Below, piece after piece: positions 43,950 through 55,089 of a stretch of 64,000 nt of DNA. The DNA comes from Staphylococcus petrasii. GTDB lineage: Bacteria; Bacillota; Bacilli; Staphylococcales; Staphylococcaceae. The stretch's first letter is position 1, and the number at the start of each line of letters is the position of its first letter. Below the pieces are notes generated by a model that made no database searches, had not been told where the DNA came from, and worked only from the letters and a program-made list of their open reading frames with translations. The DNA is taken from assembly GCF_002902565.1 (NCBI RefSeq), contig NZ_PPRC01000010.1, forward strand, positions 16,599 through 80,598, written 5' to 3'. The position numbers were made by a program, and so were the translations under genes.

Positions 43950-44001
43950 CGATATATCGATATAATAAACGATATATCGTTATATGTAAAGCGATATATC
44001 G
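43950..44001 (-). promoter_or_regulatory. Promoter with three identical palindromic operators
   Basis: The perfect palindrome CGATATATCG occurs three times: 43950-43959, 43970-43979 and 43992-44001, about two helical turns apart (20 and 22 bases). On the minus strand the promoter TTTACA (43985-43990), 17-base spacer, TATTAT (43962-43967) is interleaved with them. One operator is in the spacer, one is just upstream of -35, and one is at the expected start site. This predicts tight cooperative autorepression by PadR. Confidence 0.8.
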
Positions 44002-44125
44002 AAATAAATTTCTAAAAAATAAATACTGCTCCAACAAACCTTGTCAGAACAGTATTTCAACACTCATTATTTTTTATTTCTTTATCCATTCTTGAAACCA
44101 GATAGTATTTTTTATTTAATCTGTA

Positions 44126-44977
44126 CTACACATGAATTAATACTTTTCCAAATTTACCGCCAGTTACGACAGGGACGTTATCGCCATATTTATCTCGTAA
44201 ATATTGTTCAACACTTGTAAGTTGTTGTTCATCTAGTTCAACTTCAACTTCTTTTAACCATTGAGGCAATTGTTGCATAACATCATCAATCGATTTGTCA
44301 TTATGTTGTGTATGACGTTCGATCAATGTTTCATACGTATAATCATTAAAATATAGTAACTGAAGTAAGTAATACATATCCGCTGTCATTTCCTGACTTT
44401 CTACCCCTAAAAATGCTACAACTTCATCAACGATAGAATTCTCTTTAGGTCCTGCGATTAAACTTACATAAACATATTTCTGAGCAATATCGATTGCCTT
44501 CTTAACCGCTTCCCATGTCGTTACTGCAGGGCACATTGAGGCAAATACTAAGTCATGAGTACCTATGTCTTCTACACTCATATCCTCAAATGATTGGTTA
44601 ATCGTTGCTACTTCTACACCATAGTGTTGGGCATTATCTTTCAACATGTCATGTAATATAGGCGATGGTTCTAAGCTTGTAACTTTAGCGCCTCCTTTCG
44701 CAAACGGAATACTAAACACACCCGATGCTGACCCTACATCTAAAATACTTAAATTACTAAATGAATCTGTTTGTTTTTCAACCCAGTCCATAATGCGTTT
44801 TGTACGTTTTTGACTTTCTTCAGTAAATGAATTTTTATTAAAGTTTTCTGCCCACTTTTCAAATCCAGGCGCATGGGGGTCACCTAAACCTGCACGTTTC
44901 ATTCTTTTATCTTGAGTATTTTCATCATTTTTCCAAGCTTCTTCCCAGAATTGATTGCTAAAAATTTCTTTTTGCAT
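44126..44977 (-). CDS. Class I SAM-dependent methyltransferase
   Basis: 283 residues. The SAM-binding motif LSILDVGSASGVFSIPFAKG (about residue 78) and the following VTSLEPSPILHDML fit the Rossmann methyltransferase fold; VFASMCPAVTTWEAV is a motif IV-like stretch. The family resembles small-molecule or UbiE-type methyltransferases and the substrate is unknown. The ribosome site is AAAGGAG. It is a single gene between the PadR operators and the GH1 gene. Confidence 0.75.
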   Translation of the reverse strand: MQKEIFSNQFWEEAWKNDENTQDKRMKRAGLGDPHAPGFEKWAENFNKNSFTEESQKRTKRIMDWVEKQTDSFSNLSILDVGSASGVFSIPFAKGGAKVTSLEPSPILHDMLKDNAQHYGVEVATINQSFEDMSVEDIGTHDLVFASMCPAVTTWEAVKKAIDIAQKYVYVSLIAGPKENSIVDEVVAFLGVESQEMTADMYYLLQLLYFNDYTYETLIERHTQHNDKSIDDVMQQLPQWLKEVEVELDEQQLTSVEQYLRDKYGDNVPVVTGGKFGKVLIHV

Positions 44978-45056
44978 GAGGAAACTCCTTTGTCAGATTA
45001 TATATGTCTATCTTACCCTCCCATTTATTGTGCATAAACTCATTTGCCTATTATTG

Positions 45057-45120
45057 AAAAAAGCTTTTAATCACTCTAGAGTAGGATAACTTCTCTCTCT
45101 TAAAAGTGATTAAAAGCTTA
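45057..45120 (-). terminator. Terminator after the GH1 gene
   Basis: AAGCTTTTAATCACT / AGTGATTAAAAGCTT long stem with a ~32-base loop, followed on the minus strand by TTTTTTC. Its symmetry makes it usable in both directions. Confidence 0.75.
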
Positions 45121-45155
45121 GTTTTTATTCCACGATATCTAATAAAATTTTAAAA

Positions 45156-46637
<1,482 letters not shown>

Positions 46638-46678
46638 CTATGGATTATAATAACAATTACTAAAATAACTCTTATATA

Positions 46679-46717
46679 AAAAAACTGCTGACAAAATTAA
46701 TCTTTATCAGCAGTTTA
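46679..46717 (-). terminator. Terminator after mqo
   Basis: AAACTGCTGATAAA / TTTTGTCAGCAGTTT stem with a T7 run on the minus strand, 12 bases after the mqo stop. Confidence 0.85.
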
Positions 46718-46729
46718 ATCATTATGATA

Positions 46730-48220
46730 TTACTTTTCGTCGTAGAAACCTAATTGAAGATCTTTAGAAGTTTGACGACGTGTTTTTCTCATTAATTCAA
46801 CATCATTAATTAATGATTCGCCATAAGAAGGAATCATTTCTTTAATTTTAGCGTTCCATCCGCCAATTTGCTCTGGGAAGTTCTTTTCAAGCACTTCTAA
46901 CGCAACTGATACTGATGTAGAAGCCCCTGGTGATTCACCAAGTAAAGCAATTACAGAATGGTCTTCAGAATTAACCACTTCTGTACCGAATTGGATAAAT
47001 CCTTTACCTTCTTTTTCAGTATCTTTAATAACTTGAACACGTTTACCTGCAGTGTATAATTCCCAATCTTCATCACGAGCTTCAGGGTAGAACGTACGTA
47101 AGTGGTTCATACAACCTTCTTTAGTCATGATGATTTGGTCAAATGAATATTTAAGTAATGGTAAGTTTTTAACAGCTGCAGCTAACATAGTCGTAATATT
47201 GTAAGGTTTAACAGATTTAAATAAATCTAAGTTTGAACCATTTTTAAGGAATTTAGGACCTACATTTGCGAATGGTCCGAATAATAAAGTTCTTTCACCT
47301 TCAATATAACGTGCATCTAAGTGAGGCACTGTCATTGGTGGTGTGCCTGGTGGCTCTTTACCATATACTTTAGTATCATGTTGTTCAATCACTTGTGGGT
47401 TAGTACAAGCTAAGAATTGTCCTGTAATTGGGAAACCACCTAAATTTTTACTTTCAGGGATGCCTGTTTTTTGTAATAAAGGAATTGCGGCACCGCCAGC
47501 ACCGATAAATACATAATCAGTTTCTTCTTCGAATACATTGCCAGTTTTGCGGTCTTTAATTTTAACTGACCATTTACCGTTAGATAAGCGTTCAAAGTCT
47601 AATACTTGATGACTATATTTAACTTCAACATTGTCGTCTTCTTCTAAGTGTTTCGCCATTTTACGAGTTGATTCACCGAAGTTAACGTCAGTACCTTCGT
47701 CGATTTTACTAGCAGCCATTTTGCCATCATCAACGCGGCCTTTCATCATTAATGGAATCCATTTTCTCATTACTTCGATGTCTTCAGTATATTCGATGTT
47801 ATCGAACATAGGCGCTTCTTTCATCGCTTCGTAACGTTTTTTCAAGAATTTTTTATTATTAACACCTCTAACAAAACTAATGTGAGGTAGAGGATTAATG
47901 AATTCTCTTGGGTTCTCAATATGTCCTGCTTTTACTAAGTGACCCCAGAATTGTTTAGAAATCTCGAATTCTTCGTTGATTTCTTTCGCTTTTTCGATAT
48001 CAATTGATCCATCTGGTTGTTCTACAGTATAGTTCAATTCACATAATGCAGCGTGACCAGTACCTGCATTATGGCGTTCGTTAGAACTTTCAAGACCTGG
48101 GCGATCCATACGTTCATAAAGCTTGATATTCCAATCAGGCTCAAGCTCGTTTAACATTGAACCAAATGTTGTACTTAGAACACCAGCACCAATTAAAATC
48201 ACACTTTTTGATTCTGACAT
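46730..48220 (-). CDS. mqo: Malate:quinone oxidoreductase
   Basis: About 496 residues. Mqo is a membrane-associated FAD enzyme that oxidises malate and feeds electrons to menaquinone. The FAD motif VILIGAGVLSTTFGSMLNEL and the family signature SNERHNAGTGHAALCELNY are present, with SVIALLGESPGASTSVSVAL near the C-terminus. The ATG at 48220 follows AGAGGTG; six further in-frame codons upstream are not needed. Position after fda and before the mbcS region matches the mqo2 locus of S. aureus. Confidence 0.93.
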   Translation of the reverse strand: MSESKSVILIGAGVLSTTFGSMLNELEPDWNIKLYERMDRPGLESSNERHNAGTGHAALCELNYTVEQPDGSIDIEKAKEINEEFEISKQFWGHLVKAGHIENPREFINPLPHISFVRGVNNKKFLKKRYEAMKEAPMFDNIEYTEDIEVMRKWIPLMMKGRVDDGKMAASKIDEGTDVNFGESTRKMAKHLEEDDNVEVKYSHQVLDFERLSNGKWSVKIKDRKTGNVFEEETDYVFIGAGGAAIPLLQKTGIPESKNLGGFPITGQFLACTNPQVIEQHDTKVYGKEPPGTPPMTVPHLDARYIEGERTLLFGPFANVGPKFLKNGSNLDLFKSVKPYNITTMLAAAVKNLPLLKYSFDQIIMTKEGCMNHLRTFYPEARDEDWELYTAGKRVQVIKDTEKEGKGFIQFGTEVVNSEDHSVIALLGESPGASTSVSVALEVLEKNFPEQIGGWNAKIKEMIPSYGESLINDVELMRKTRRQTSKDLQLGFYDEK

Positions 48221-48439
48221 GGTTGTACACCTCTTCAAAGTTATTTAATTAACAATTTAATAAACATTACTTACTCTCCCTATGTTTAAGTAACATTTAA
48301 TTGTAAGAATTGTTTGTTAAGCCTTTCACTACTATGTTAAAACAAATATGGTAAATTGTAAATCTAATAAACTTAAATAAAATTATAATCTAATATATTC
48401 TTGATTTAATATATTTGCTTTCAATTAATTCTATTAAAA

Positions 48440-48477
48440 GGAAGGCGCCCAATTGCCTCAATGGCAATTGAACGCCT
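48440..48477 (-). terminator. Terminator after the ppdK operon
   Basis: AGGCGTTCAATTGCC / GGCAATTGGGCGCCT stem, then CCTTTTAAT on the minus strand, 25 bases beyond the regulator's stop. Confidence 0.8.
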
Positions 48478-48502
48478 CTAATCATCTTATCTATTTCCTA
48501 CT

Positions 48503-49333
48503 TTATAATTTAGGTTGTAAGAACTTTTCAATATAAAAAGCAGATTCTTCAATGGATTTATATTCTGTATTAATCACGGTCGCATTTAATTTCTTAAATA
48601 CTTCTTCCGCATATGCAAGTTCTTTCTTAATGCGATCAAGATTGTTATATCGTGATTCACTTGATAATCCTAGTGTTTCTGCACGATTTTTACGAATATT
48701 CGCAATGTACTGCGGGCTTGCTGTTAATCCAAACACTTTTAGTCCTTTTTGTTTATAGACATTATCTGGAATGTTAATTTCTGGCACTAATGGGATATTC
48801 GCAATTTTGTAGCCCTTATTCGCTAAATACATACTTAATGGTGTTTTAGATGTACGAGACACACCAACAATTAGCGCATCCGCTTCACCTATATCGGTAA
48901 AGTGTTTACCATCGTCATATTTAACTGAATACTCAATCGCTTCAATACGTTTGAAATATTCTTCATTCAGTTTACGTAAGGCTCCACTTTCCATTAGCGG
49001 TTCATGTTTCGTAACCTTTTCAATAATACTAATTAAATCAGACATGTAGTCGACATAAGGAATCTCATGTTCACGCGCAAATTCATGACCTAATGCATTG
49101 AACGATTCACTTACAAGTGTTGTCGCAACAATCGCGTGTTGTTCGCGCGCTAAATTTAAAATATTTAAGAATTCTTCTTCATCTTTAATGTAAGGAAATT
49201 TCTTAATTTCGACATTTGTTAAGTCTGGAAATTGCGTTAAAGTCGCATGAATCATACGTTGTGCTGTTTCACCAATAGAATCAGATACTATAAATAACTT
49301 TAAAACTTGTTCATTAGATTGCGTTTCGTCCAC
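48503..49333 (-). CDS. Pyruvate, phosphate dikinase regulatory protein
   Basis: 276 residues, DUF299/PDRP. A bifunctional ADP-dependent kinase and Pi-dependent pyrophosphorylase that switches PPDK off and on. The P-loop-like GVSRTSKTPLSMYLANKGYK (about 153-172) is the family signature; VSDSIGETAQRMIHATLTQF opens the fold. It starts at GTG 49333, with GGAGG inside the end of ppdK, and follows ppdK by four bases, so it is translationally linked to its target. Confidence 0.92.
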   Translation of the reverse strand: MDETQSNEQVLKLFIVSDSIGETAQRMIHATLTQFPDLTNVEIKKFPYIKDEEEFLNILNLAREQHAIVATTLVSESFNALGHEFAREHEIPYVDYMSDLISIIEKVTKHEPLMESGALRKLNEEYFKRIEAIEYSVKYDDGKHFTDIGEADALIVGVSRTSKTPLSMYLANKGYKIANIPLVPEINIPDNVYKQKGLKVFGLTASPQYIANIRKNRAETLGLSSESRYNNLDRIKKELAYAEEVFKKLNATVINTEYKSIEESAFYIEKFLQPKL

Positions 49334-49337
49334 ATTA

Positions 49338-51962
49338 TTACTCGCTTTCCTCCACTTGACTCTGAGCTGTTGCTAAAATTGCACCTGGCACACGGAATGG
49401 TGAACATGAAACATAATCGATAGCTAATTGATTGAAACGACGAATTGACTTCGCATCGCCACCTAATTCACCACATACGCCAATTTTAATATTAGAATTT
49501 ACTTTTTTCGCTTGTTCGACTGCAATTTCGATTAATTTGCCAACACCGTCTTTATCCAATGTTTGGAATGGGTCAAGCTTCAATATATTACTTTCAGTAT
49601 ACACATTTATGAATTTACCTGCATCATCTCTAGAGAAACCATATGTCAATTGTGTTAAATCGTTCGTACCGAAACTGAAGAAGTCACAGTGCTGAGCTAA
49701 TTCATCTGCCACTAAGCATGCACGTGGTGTTTCGATCATTGTACCGATTAAGTAATCGACTTTATCGCCTTTCTCTTCTTCCAATTTCTCAATTGTTTTC
49801 ACAAGTTTATCTTTTAATGTTGTAAACTCTTCCACTGTTGATACTAATGGAATCATAATTTCAGGTTTACATGCTATACCCTCTTTTTTAAGTTTTAATA
49901 CGCTACCCATAATAGCTTCAACTTGCATTTCGTATAATTCTGGATATGTGATAGCAAGACGACAGCCTCGGTGTCCTAGCATTGGGTTCACTTCATGTAA
50001 GTCTACAATACGTTTATTCAATGTTTCTTTATCAATATTGAGTTGTTGTGCTACATTTTCAATATCTTCATCCGAATTTGGCAAGAATTCGTGTAACGGT
50101 GGATCAAGTAAACGCACAATCGTAGGGCGTTCTCCTGATAATCGGAAGATTGCTTCAAAGTCTTCAATTTGATATTTGCGAATATTATTCAATGCTTCTA
50201 CGCGTTGTTCATATGAAGATGACAAGATGAAACGACGCATCTCAACAAGACGTTCCGCGCCAAAGAACATATGCTCAGTTCGCACTAAACCAATGCCTTT
50301 CGCATTAAAATTATAGCCCGCTTCAATATCTTGAGGTGTTTCAGCATTCATGCGCACATCTAAGCGCGCAACCTCTTCAGACCATCCCATAAAGTTCGCA
50401 AATTCTTCACTATGCTCTGCACTTACCGTTTTGATTTCGCCTTGATAAATATCCCCGTTAGCGCCGTCGACAGAAATTGTGTCGCCTTCATGTAACTCGC
50501 CACCATCGTAATAAACCGTCTTAGCTACAGTATTGATTTCTAAATTAGAACATCCTGTCACACAACATTTACCCATACCACGTGCTACAACCGCTGCATG
50601 AGATGTCATTCCGCCATGTGTAGTTACAATCGCTTCACTTGCTACCATACCTTCGATATCTTCTGGCGATGTTTCTGGGCGCATTAAGATGACTTTCTTG
50701 CCTGCGTCAGCTTGTGCTTTCGCATCTTCAGCTGAGAAGACGATTTGTCCTGTTGCTGCACCTGGACTTGCTGGTAAGCCCATTTTCGAAATAGCTGTCG
50801 CTTCTTTTAAAGATTTTTCATCAAAATTAGGATGCAATAACTGATCGATAGATTTTGCTTCTACTTTCGTAACCGCTTCTTCTTTAGTAAGTAAGCTTTC
50901 TTCTACTAAATCAACCGCAATTTTAATCGCAGCACGTGCTGTACGTTTACCATTACGCGTTTGTAATAAATACAATTTACCATTTTCAATCGTAAATTCG
51001 ATATCTTGCATATCTTTATAGTGCTTCTCTAATTGTTTCGTCACATCTACGAACTCTTGATGGACATCTGGCATTTGGTCATGCAACGTTGAAATATCTT
51101 TCGGCGTACGGATACCCGCAACCACGTCTTCACCTTGCGCATTTAATAAGTACTCACCAAATAATTTATTCTCACCTGTGACTGGATTACGCGTAAAGGC
51201 TACCCCTGTACCACTGTTATCACCACTGTTACCAAAGACCATCTCTTGGATGTTTACTGCAGTACCGATATCATGCGGAATATCATTTAAATCACGGTAG
51301 ATACGTGCACGGTCGTTGTCCCAAGATTTAAATACAGCTTCAATCGCTTCTTCCAATTGTTTTAATGGTTCTTGTGGAAAAGGTTTATACACTTCTTCCA
51401 CATAAATTTCTTTGAAACGTTCACAAATTTCTTGTAATCCCTCAGCTGTAATCGCAGCATCGTTTTCAAAGTTATGGCGTTGTTTGTATTCTTCAAAGTA
51501 TGTATCAAAGGCTTGCATTGGCACGTTATAAACAACTTCACCAAACATTTGTAATAAACGTCTGTAACAGTCATATGCGAAACGCGCGTCACCTGTTTTC
51601 TCTGCTAATTTCTTCACGTTGTCATCATTTAAACCTAAGTTAAGAATCGTATCCATCATACCAGGCATTGAAATTTTCGCCCCACTACGTACAGATACTA
51701 ATAATAAATTGCTATCTGAAGAGAATGTTTTACCCGTTCTCTCTGAAAATGCCGCAAGATGATCAACCAATTGCGTTTTAACTTCCGTCGATAGCGATTG
51801 ACCTTGGCGTAAATACTCAATACACGCTTCCGTCGTAATTGTAAAACCATCAGGCACAGGTAAACCTAAACGTTTCATTTCAGAAAGGTTTGCCCCTTTA
51901 CCTCCAAGCAAATCTTTCATCGATTTTTGTCCTTCATCAAAAGCATATATATATTTAGTCAT
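49338..51962 (-). CDS. ppdK: Pyruvate, phosphate dikinase
   Basis: About 874 residues. PPDK interconverts pyruvate, ATP and Pi with PEP, AMP and PPi, supporting gluconeogenesis. The ATP-grasp N-terminal domain opens FDEGQKSMKDLLGGKGANLS; the swivelling phospho-His is in VTTHGGMTSHAAVVARGMGK; the PEP domain has GLVRTEHMFF and catalytic Cys in IKIGVCGELGGD. The ATG at 51962 follows GAGGTG; the upstream GTG is part of that ribosome site. A perfect cre site lies about 90 bases upstream. Confidence 0.95.
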   Translation of the reverse strand: MTKYIYAFDEGQKSMKDLLGGKGANLSEMKRLGLPVPDGFTITTEACIEYLRQGQSLSTEVKTQLVDHLAAFSERTGKTFSSDSNLLLVSVRSGAKISMPGMMDTILNLGLNDDNVKKLAEKTGDARFAYDCYRRLLQMFGEVVYNVPMQAFDTYFEEYKQRHNFENDAAITAEGLQEICERFKEIYVEEVYKPFPQEPLKQLEEAIEAVFKSWDNDRARIYRDLNDIPHDIGTAVNIQEMVFGNSGDNSGTGVAFTRNPVTGENKLFGEYLLNAQGEDVVAGIRTPKDISTLHDQMPDVHQEFVDVTKQLEKHYKDMQDIEFTIENGKLYLLQTRNGKRTARAAIKIAVDLVEESLLTKEEAVTKVEAKSIDQLLHPNFDEKSLKEATAISKMGLPASPGAATGQIVFSAEDAKAQADAGKKVILMRPETSPEDIEGMVASEAIVTTHGGMTSHAAVVARGMGKCCVTGCSNLEINTVAKTVYYDGGELHEGDTISVDGANGDIYQGEIKTVSAEHSEEFANFMGWSEEVARLDVRMNAETPQDIEAGYNFNAKGIGLVRTEHMFFGAERLVEMRRFILSSSYEQRVEALNNIRKYQIEDFEAIFRLSGERPTIVRLLDPPLHEFLPNSDEDIENVAQQLNIDKETLNKRIVDLHEVNPMLGHRGCRLAITYPELYEMQVEAIMGSVLKLKKEGIACKPEIMIPLVSTVEEFTTLKDKLVKTIEKLEEEKGDKVDYLIGTMIETPRACLVADELAQHCDFFSFGTNDLTQLTYGFSRDDAGKFINVYTESNILKLDPFQTLDKDGVGKLIEIAVEQAKKVNSNIKIGVCGELGGDAKSIRRFNQLAIDYVSCSPFRVPGAILATAQSQVEESE

Positions 51963-52053
51963 ATATGTCACCTCAATTAATTATTATGTCATACTAATTA
52001 TTTTAAAGTATGTCATATAATTAATTTGAATACAAATAAAATCATATTCATTT

Positions 52054-52068
52054 AGCAAACGTTTACAA
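52054..52068 (-). promoter_or_regulatory. CcpA cre site upstream of ppdK
   Basis: The minus strand reads TTGTAAACGTTTGCT, which matches WTGNAANCGNWNNCW at every position. It lies 92 bases before the ppdK start. Glucose repression of a gluconeogenic enzyme by CcpA makes biological sense. Confidence 0.75.
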
Positions 52069-52072
52069 AAAA

Positions 52073-52144
52073 GACACAATTAACGCTATATATTAGCGTA
52101 CGGTTTTGTATACATACCACTAACATATAGACATTAATTGTGTC
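52073..52144 (-). terminator. Terminator-like hairpin between mbcS and ppdK
   Basis: GACACAATTAA (52134-52144 side) / TTAATTGTGTC arms with inner ATATA pairing, ending on the minus strand in TTTTTTG directly before the cre site. It probably ends mbcS transcripts, or limits readthrough into ppdK. Confidence 0.6.
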
Positions 52145-52284
52145 ATACTATTTCTTAATATTAATTTATACTGAACTATATTTTTCAAAATAAAAACACC
52201 CCTATGAGTATTCATAGAGGTATCTTGTTAATTTAGTTTAGTATTTTTTAGGATTTGATAACTGATAAAACAGTAATGTTAATG
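52145..52284. other. Intergenic sequence between the two hairpins
   Basis: No gene. It holds a short hairpin CCTATGAG...CATAGAGG at about 52201-52222 and otherwise AT-rich sequence. Confidence 0.4.
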
Positions 52285-52446
52285 AACTTAAGTACTTACA
52301 CACTTAAATAAGTAGTTCTAAGATGAATAACGAATGACGTTGCGCGACTCTTGGCGGAAAAGAAAGAGCCTCAAGACTACAGGCTTGAGCCTTTCCCGCA
52401 AGAAAGCGTCGCAACAAAATGAGTAACAATCATCTAAGAACTACTT
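52285..52446. repeat. Long-hairpin intergenic element, copy B
   Basis: Same architecture as the element at 17177-17401. It starts with the CTTAAGT / ACTTAA mini hairpin. The long stem is 52310-52326 with 52430-52446 (one mismatch), followed by GTTGCG / CGCAAC and innermost CTCAAG (52370-52375) / CTTGAG (52384-52389). The outer stem is conserved in sequence; inner stems differ in sequence but keep pairing, i.e. compensatory changes. It follows the mbcS stop by 22 bases. Confidence 0.75.
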
Positions 52447-52467
52447 TTAAAAAAGGGCTCTACTGTT

Positions 52468-54060
52468 CTATTCACCATGTTCTGCGCGATATTTCTCAAC
52501 TTCTGCATCACGTAATTCTACACGACGAATCTTACCTGAATTTGTCTTTGGTAAATCTTCCACAAACTCAATAGCACGTGGATATTTATACGGAGCTACT
52601 TCTTGTTTCGCAAACGTTTGTAATTCTTTCACTAACGCATCATCGCCAGTATAACCATCTTGTAAAATAATAAATGCTTTTACAATATTACCGCGAATAG
52701 CATGAGGACTGGCTACAACCGCACATTCTTTTACAGCTGGATGATTCGTTAACGCGTCTTCTACTTCAAATGGTCCAATTGTATAACCTGAACTAATGAT
52801 GATATCGTCACGACGACCTTCGAACCAGAAATAACCATCTTCATCAATATGCGCTAAATCACCTGTGATGTAATAGTCGCCAGCTTGTGCTGCTTTGGTA
52901 CGTTCTTCATCTTTATAATATCCTTTGAAAAGTCCTGGGAAATCTAATGGCAATGCAATATTACCTTTCACATTAGTATCCACTTTATTACCATCGTCAT
53001 CTACAACAGTCACGTGACTTCCTGGAATTTCTTTACCCATTGAACCTGGACGTGGCTCCGTATCTTTTAAGAAACCGATAAGTAAAGTACTCTCAGTTTG
53101 ACCGTAACCATCACTTACCGTTAAGTTAAAGTTTTTACGGAATTGTTCTACAACTTCACGGTTTAACGGTTCCCCAGCTGATACAGCACTATGCAGATGC
53201 TCTAAATTATAATCTTGTAAATTACTTAATTTCGCCATCATACGATATTCTGTTGGTGTACAGCAAAGCACATTAATTTTAAAATCTTGTAATAATTCTA
53301 AGTAACGTGATGGGTTGAATTTACCATTATAGACGAAAGCAGTAGCGCCTGAACCCATAATAGATAAGAATGGACTCCATACCCATTTTTGCCAACCTGG
53401 TGCAGCCGTTGCCCACACTAAGTCATCTTCTTTGATGCATAACCAATGTTCTGGTGCCATTTTCATATGTGCGTAACCCCAGCCATGAGAATGTGTTACA
53501 GCCTTAGGATTGCCTGTTGTACCAGAAGTATAAGATAAAATAGCAATATCGTCTCTAGTCGTGTCAGCCATTTCTAGTGACGTACTTTGTCCTTCTTTTT
53601 CATCTTCAATACTAATCCAATCCGCTTCGTGACCATCTACAATAAATTTAGTTAAGCTATCATATTCTTTAATGTTTTTAAATTCTTTAACGAAATCTGC
53701 TTTAGCAATAACAGCATTAATTTCCCCATGCGTAATACGATATTGTAAATCTTTCGTTCTTAACATTTCAGAACTTGGAATAATCGCAATACCTAATTTT
53801 AATGCTGCAATATAAAGTTCATACGTAATAATTGAGCGTGGCATCATAATTAATACTTTATCGCCTTTTTTTAATCCATGTTTTAAAAATACGTGCCCTA
53901 CTTTATTCGCATTATTGATTAATTCAGAATATGTAACGGTGATAGGTTCATCGATTCCATTTTTATAAATCAGTGCTTTTTTAGTTGCATCTGAAGCGTG
54001 TTTCTCAATTTCCGAAACAATGTTATACGTTTCCGGTGCAAGTAAGTTTGAATTCTTCAT
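52468..54060 (-). CDS. mbcS: Acyl-CoA synthetase, MbcS type
   Basis: About 530 residues of the acyl/aryl-CoA synthetase superfamily. AMP-binding motif AILSYTSGTTGNPKAVTHSH, then VSDGYGQTES, YYITGDLAHIDEDGYFWFEG with RRDDIIISSGYTIGPFEVED, and acceptor lysine PKTNSGKIRRVELRD. In S. aureus the gene at this locus activates branched short-chain acids (2-methylbutyrate, isobutyrate) for membrane fatty-acid synthesis; that role is carried over by position. The ATG at 54060 follows GGAAAGGAAG. Confidence 0.8.
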   Translation of the reverse strand: MKNSNLLAPETYNIVSEIEKHASDATKKALIYKNGIDEPITVTYSELINNANKVGHVFLKHGLKKGDKVLIMMPRSIITYELYIAALKLGIAIIPSSEMLRTKDLQYRITHGEINAVIAKADFVKEFKNIKEYDSLTKFIVDGHEADWISIEDEKEGQSTSLEMADTTRDDIAILSYTSGTTGNPKAVTHSHGWGYAHMKMAPEHWLCIKEDDLVWATAAPGWQKWVWSPFLSIMGSGATAFVYNGKFNPSRYLELLQDFKINVLCCTPTEYRMMAKLSNLQDYNLEHLHSAVSAGEPLNREVVEQFRKNFNLTVSDGYGQTESTLLIGFLKDTEPRPGSMGKEIPGSHVTVVDDDGNKVDTNVKGNIALPLDFPGLFKGYYKDEERTKAAQAGDYYITGDLAHIDEDGYFWFEGRRDDIIISSGYTIGPFEVEDALTNHPAVKECAVVASPHAIRGNIVKAFIILQDGYTGDDALVKELQTFAKQEVAPYKYPRAIEFVEDLPKTNSGKIRRVELRDAEVEKYRAEHGE

Positions 54061-54167
54061 TTTAAACTTCCTTTCCCTTCTCATTCGTTCTACCTTTTCA
54101 AATTCTTTAACGCATTAAAATATACCACTTATGGTAATGATTTTAAATAGTACCGCCTTTATAAATT

Positions 54168-54221
54168 AAAAAGATTAAGTCCCTAACCCTTTAATGACAG
54201 GTTTTAAGAAACTTAATCTTA
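54168..54221 (-). terminator. Terminator after the HmoB-like gene
   Basis: AAGATTAAGT / ACTTAATCTT arms with a ~34-base loop and TTTTTAATTT following on the minus strand. Confidence 0.65.
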
Positions 54222-54226
54222 TCATG

Positions 54227-54700
54227 TTAAAATATATCAGTTACATCTATCGTATCTTCCAACCCAGCCAACTCAATACGTACATTATATGATAAATCGC
54301 GATTCACTATATCGTAATCTGCACCTTCTTTAGTGCCACGTTTTTTATGCGTTTTACTATAAGCTTCAGAGTTCTGCCAATCGTAAAAAGCTTGGCGATC
54401 TTCCCATAATGTCAAAATAATGTAATGACGATGTGCAACGTTAGGACGTAAAAAGCGTAAAGCTTTAAATCCTGGTTCATCTTGCAAGTATTTAGGACGT
54501 TCTAAGAATTTCTTTTCAAATTCTTCTTCCTTACCGTCATTAACGAATAAATGATTTAATACACAAAATGAGTCGTTAGATAATTCATTAATTTCTTCTA
54601 AAATAGTATAGTTCTGTGTGTCATTATTTTTTTGAATAGTCATTAATTGATTATCTACTTCTTCAATTACATATGTTTTATAACTGTCTTCTAAAATCAT
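54227..54700 (-). CDS. HmoB-like antibiotic biosynthesis monooxygenase (ABM) domain protein
   Basis: 157 residues. The C-terminal ABM fold contains FCVLNHLFVNDGKEEEFEKK, RPKYLQDEPGFKALRFLRP and YIILTLWEDRQAFYDWQNSE, then THKKRGTKEG. This closely follows the Bacillus HmoB heme monooxygenase pattern, including the key Asn and Trp of IsdG-like enzymes. The N-terminal ~50 residues form the extra half-domain seen in HmoB. Likely heme binding or degradation, though a sensor role is possible. The start follows AAGGAAT. Confidence 0.7.
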   Translation of the reverse strand: MILEDSYKTYVIEEVDNQLMTIQKNNDTQNYTILEEINELSNDSFCVLNHLFVNDGKEEEFEKKFLERPKYLQDEPGFKALRFLRPNVAHRHYIILTLWEDRQAFYDWQNSEAYSKTHKKRGTKEGADYDIVNRDLSYNVRIELAGLEDTIDVTDIF

Positions 54701-54749
54701 GTCTGTTATTCCTTCATTTCTAAACTAGTATTAAGCTTTTAATATCTTT

Positions 54750-54965
54750 CTAGCTTCGACCTTGTTGTTCATATAAAGAAATTGAGCGTTTTACAATTTC
54801 CAAAAATTCATGATCTGAAGTCGGAAAGTTTATAAAATAATCTAATATATTATCTGAGAGACGTTCTTGCTTTGGAAATGACTGATCTTCATTAATCCAA
54901 TGTGCAAGTTCACCTAACGGGGTTTGGTCGTCCACAAATCCTTGCATAAAATCATAAAAACTCAT
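54750..54965 (-). CDS. YozE family SAM-like domain protein
   Basis: About 71 residues. MSFYDFMQGFVDDQTPLGEL, AHWINEDQSFPKQ and DHEFLEIVKRSI match the YozE_SAM_like (UPF0346) family of small cytoplasmic helical proteins of unknown function. The ATG at 54965 follows GGGGTGAG. Upstream of the HmoB-like gene by 49 bases; cotranscription is possible. Confidence 0.8.
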   Translation of the reverse strand: MSFYDFMQGFVDDQTPLGELAHWINEDQSFPKQERLSDNILDYFINFPTSDHEFLEIVKRSISLYEQQGRS

Positions 54966-55089
54966 TATCTCACCCCAGTATTCCAATATATATTTATACT
55001 ATCATGAACGATATCCTTAAAACTAGAGGTTCAAGAGAGACAGTTTTACTGAAACTGTAGATTAGCACTCATTTTTATCCTGCACTTAC

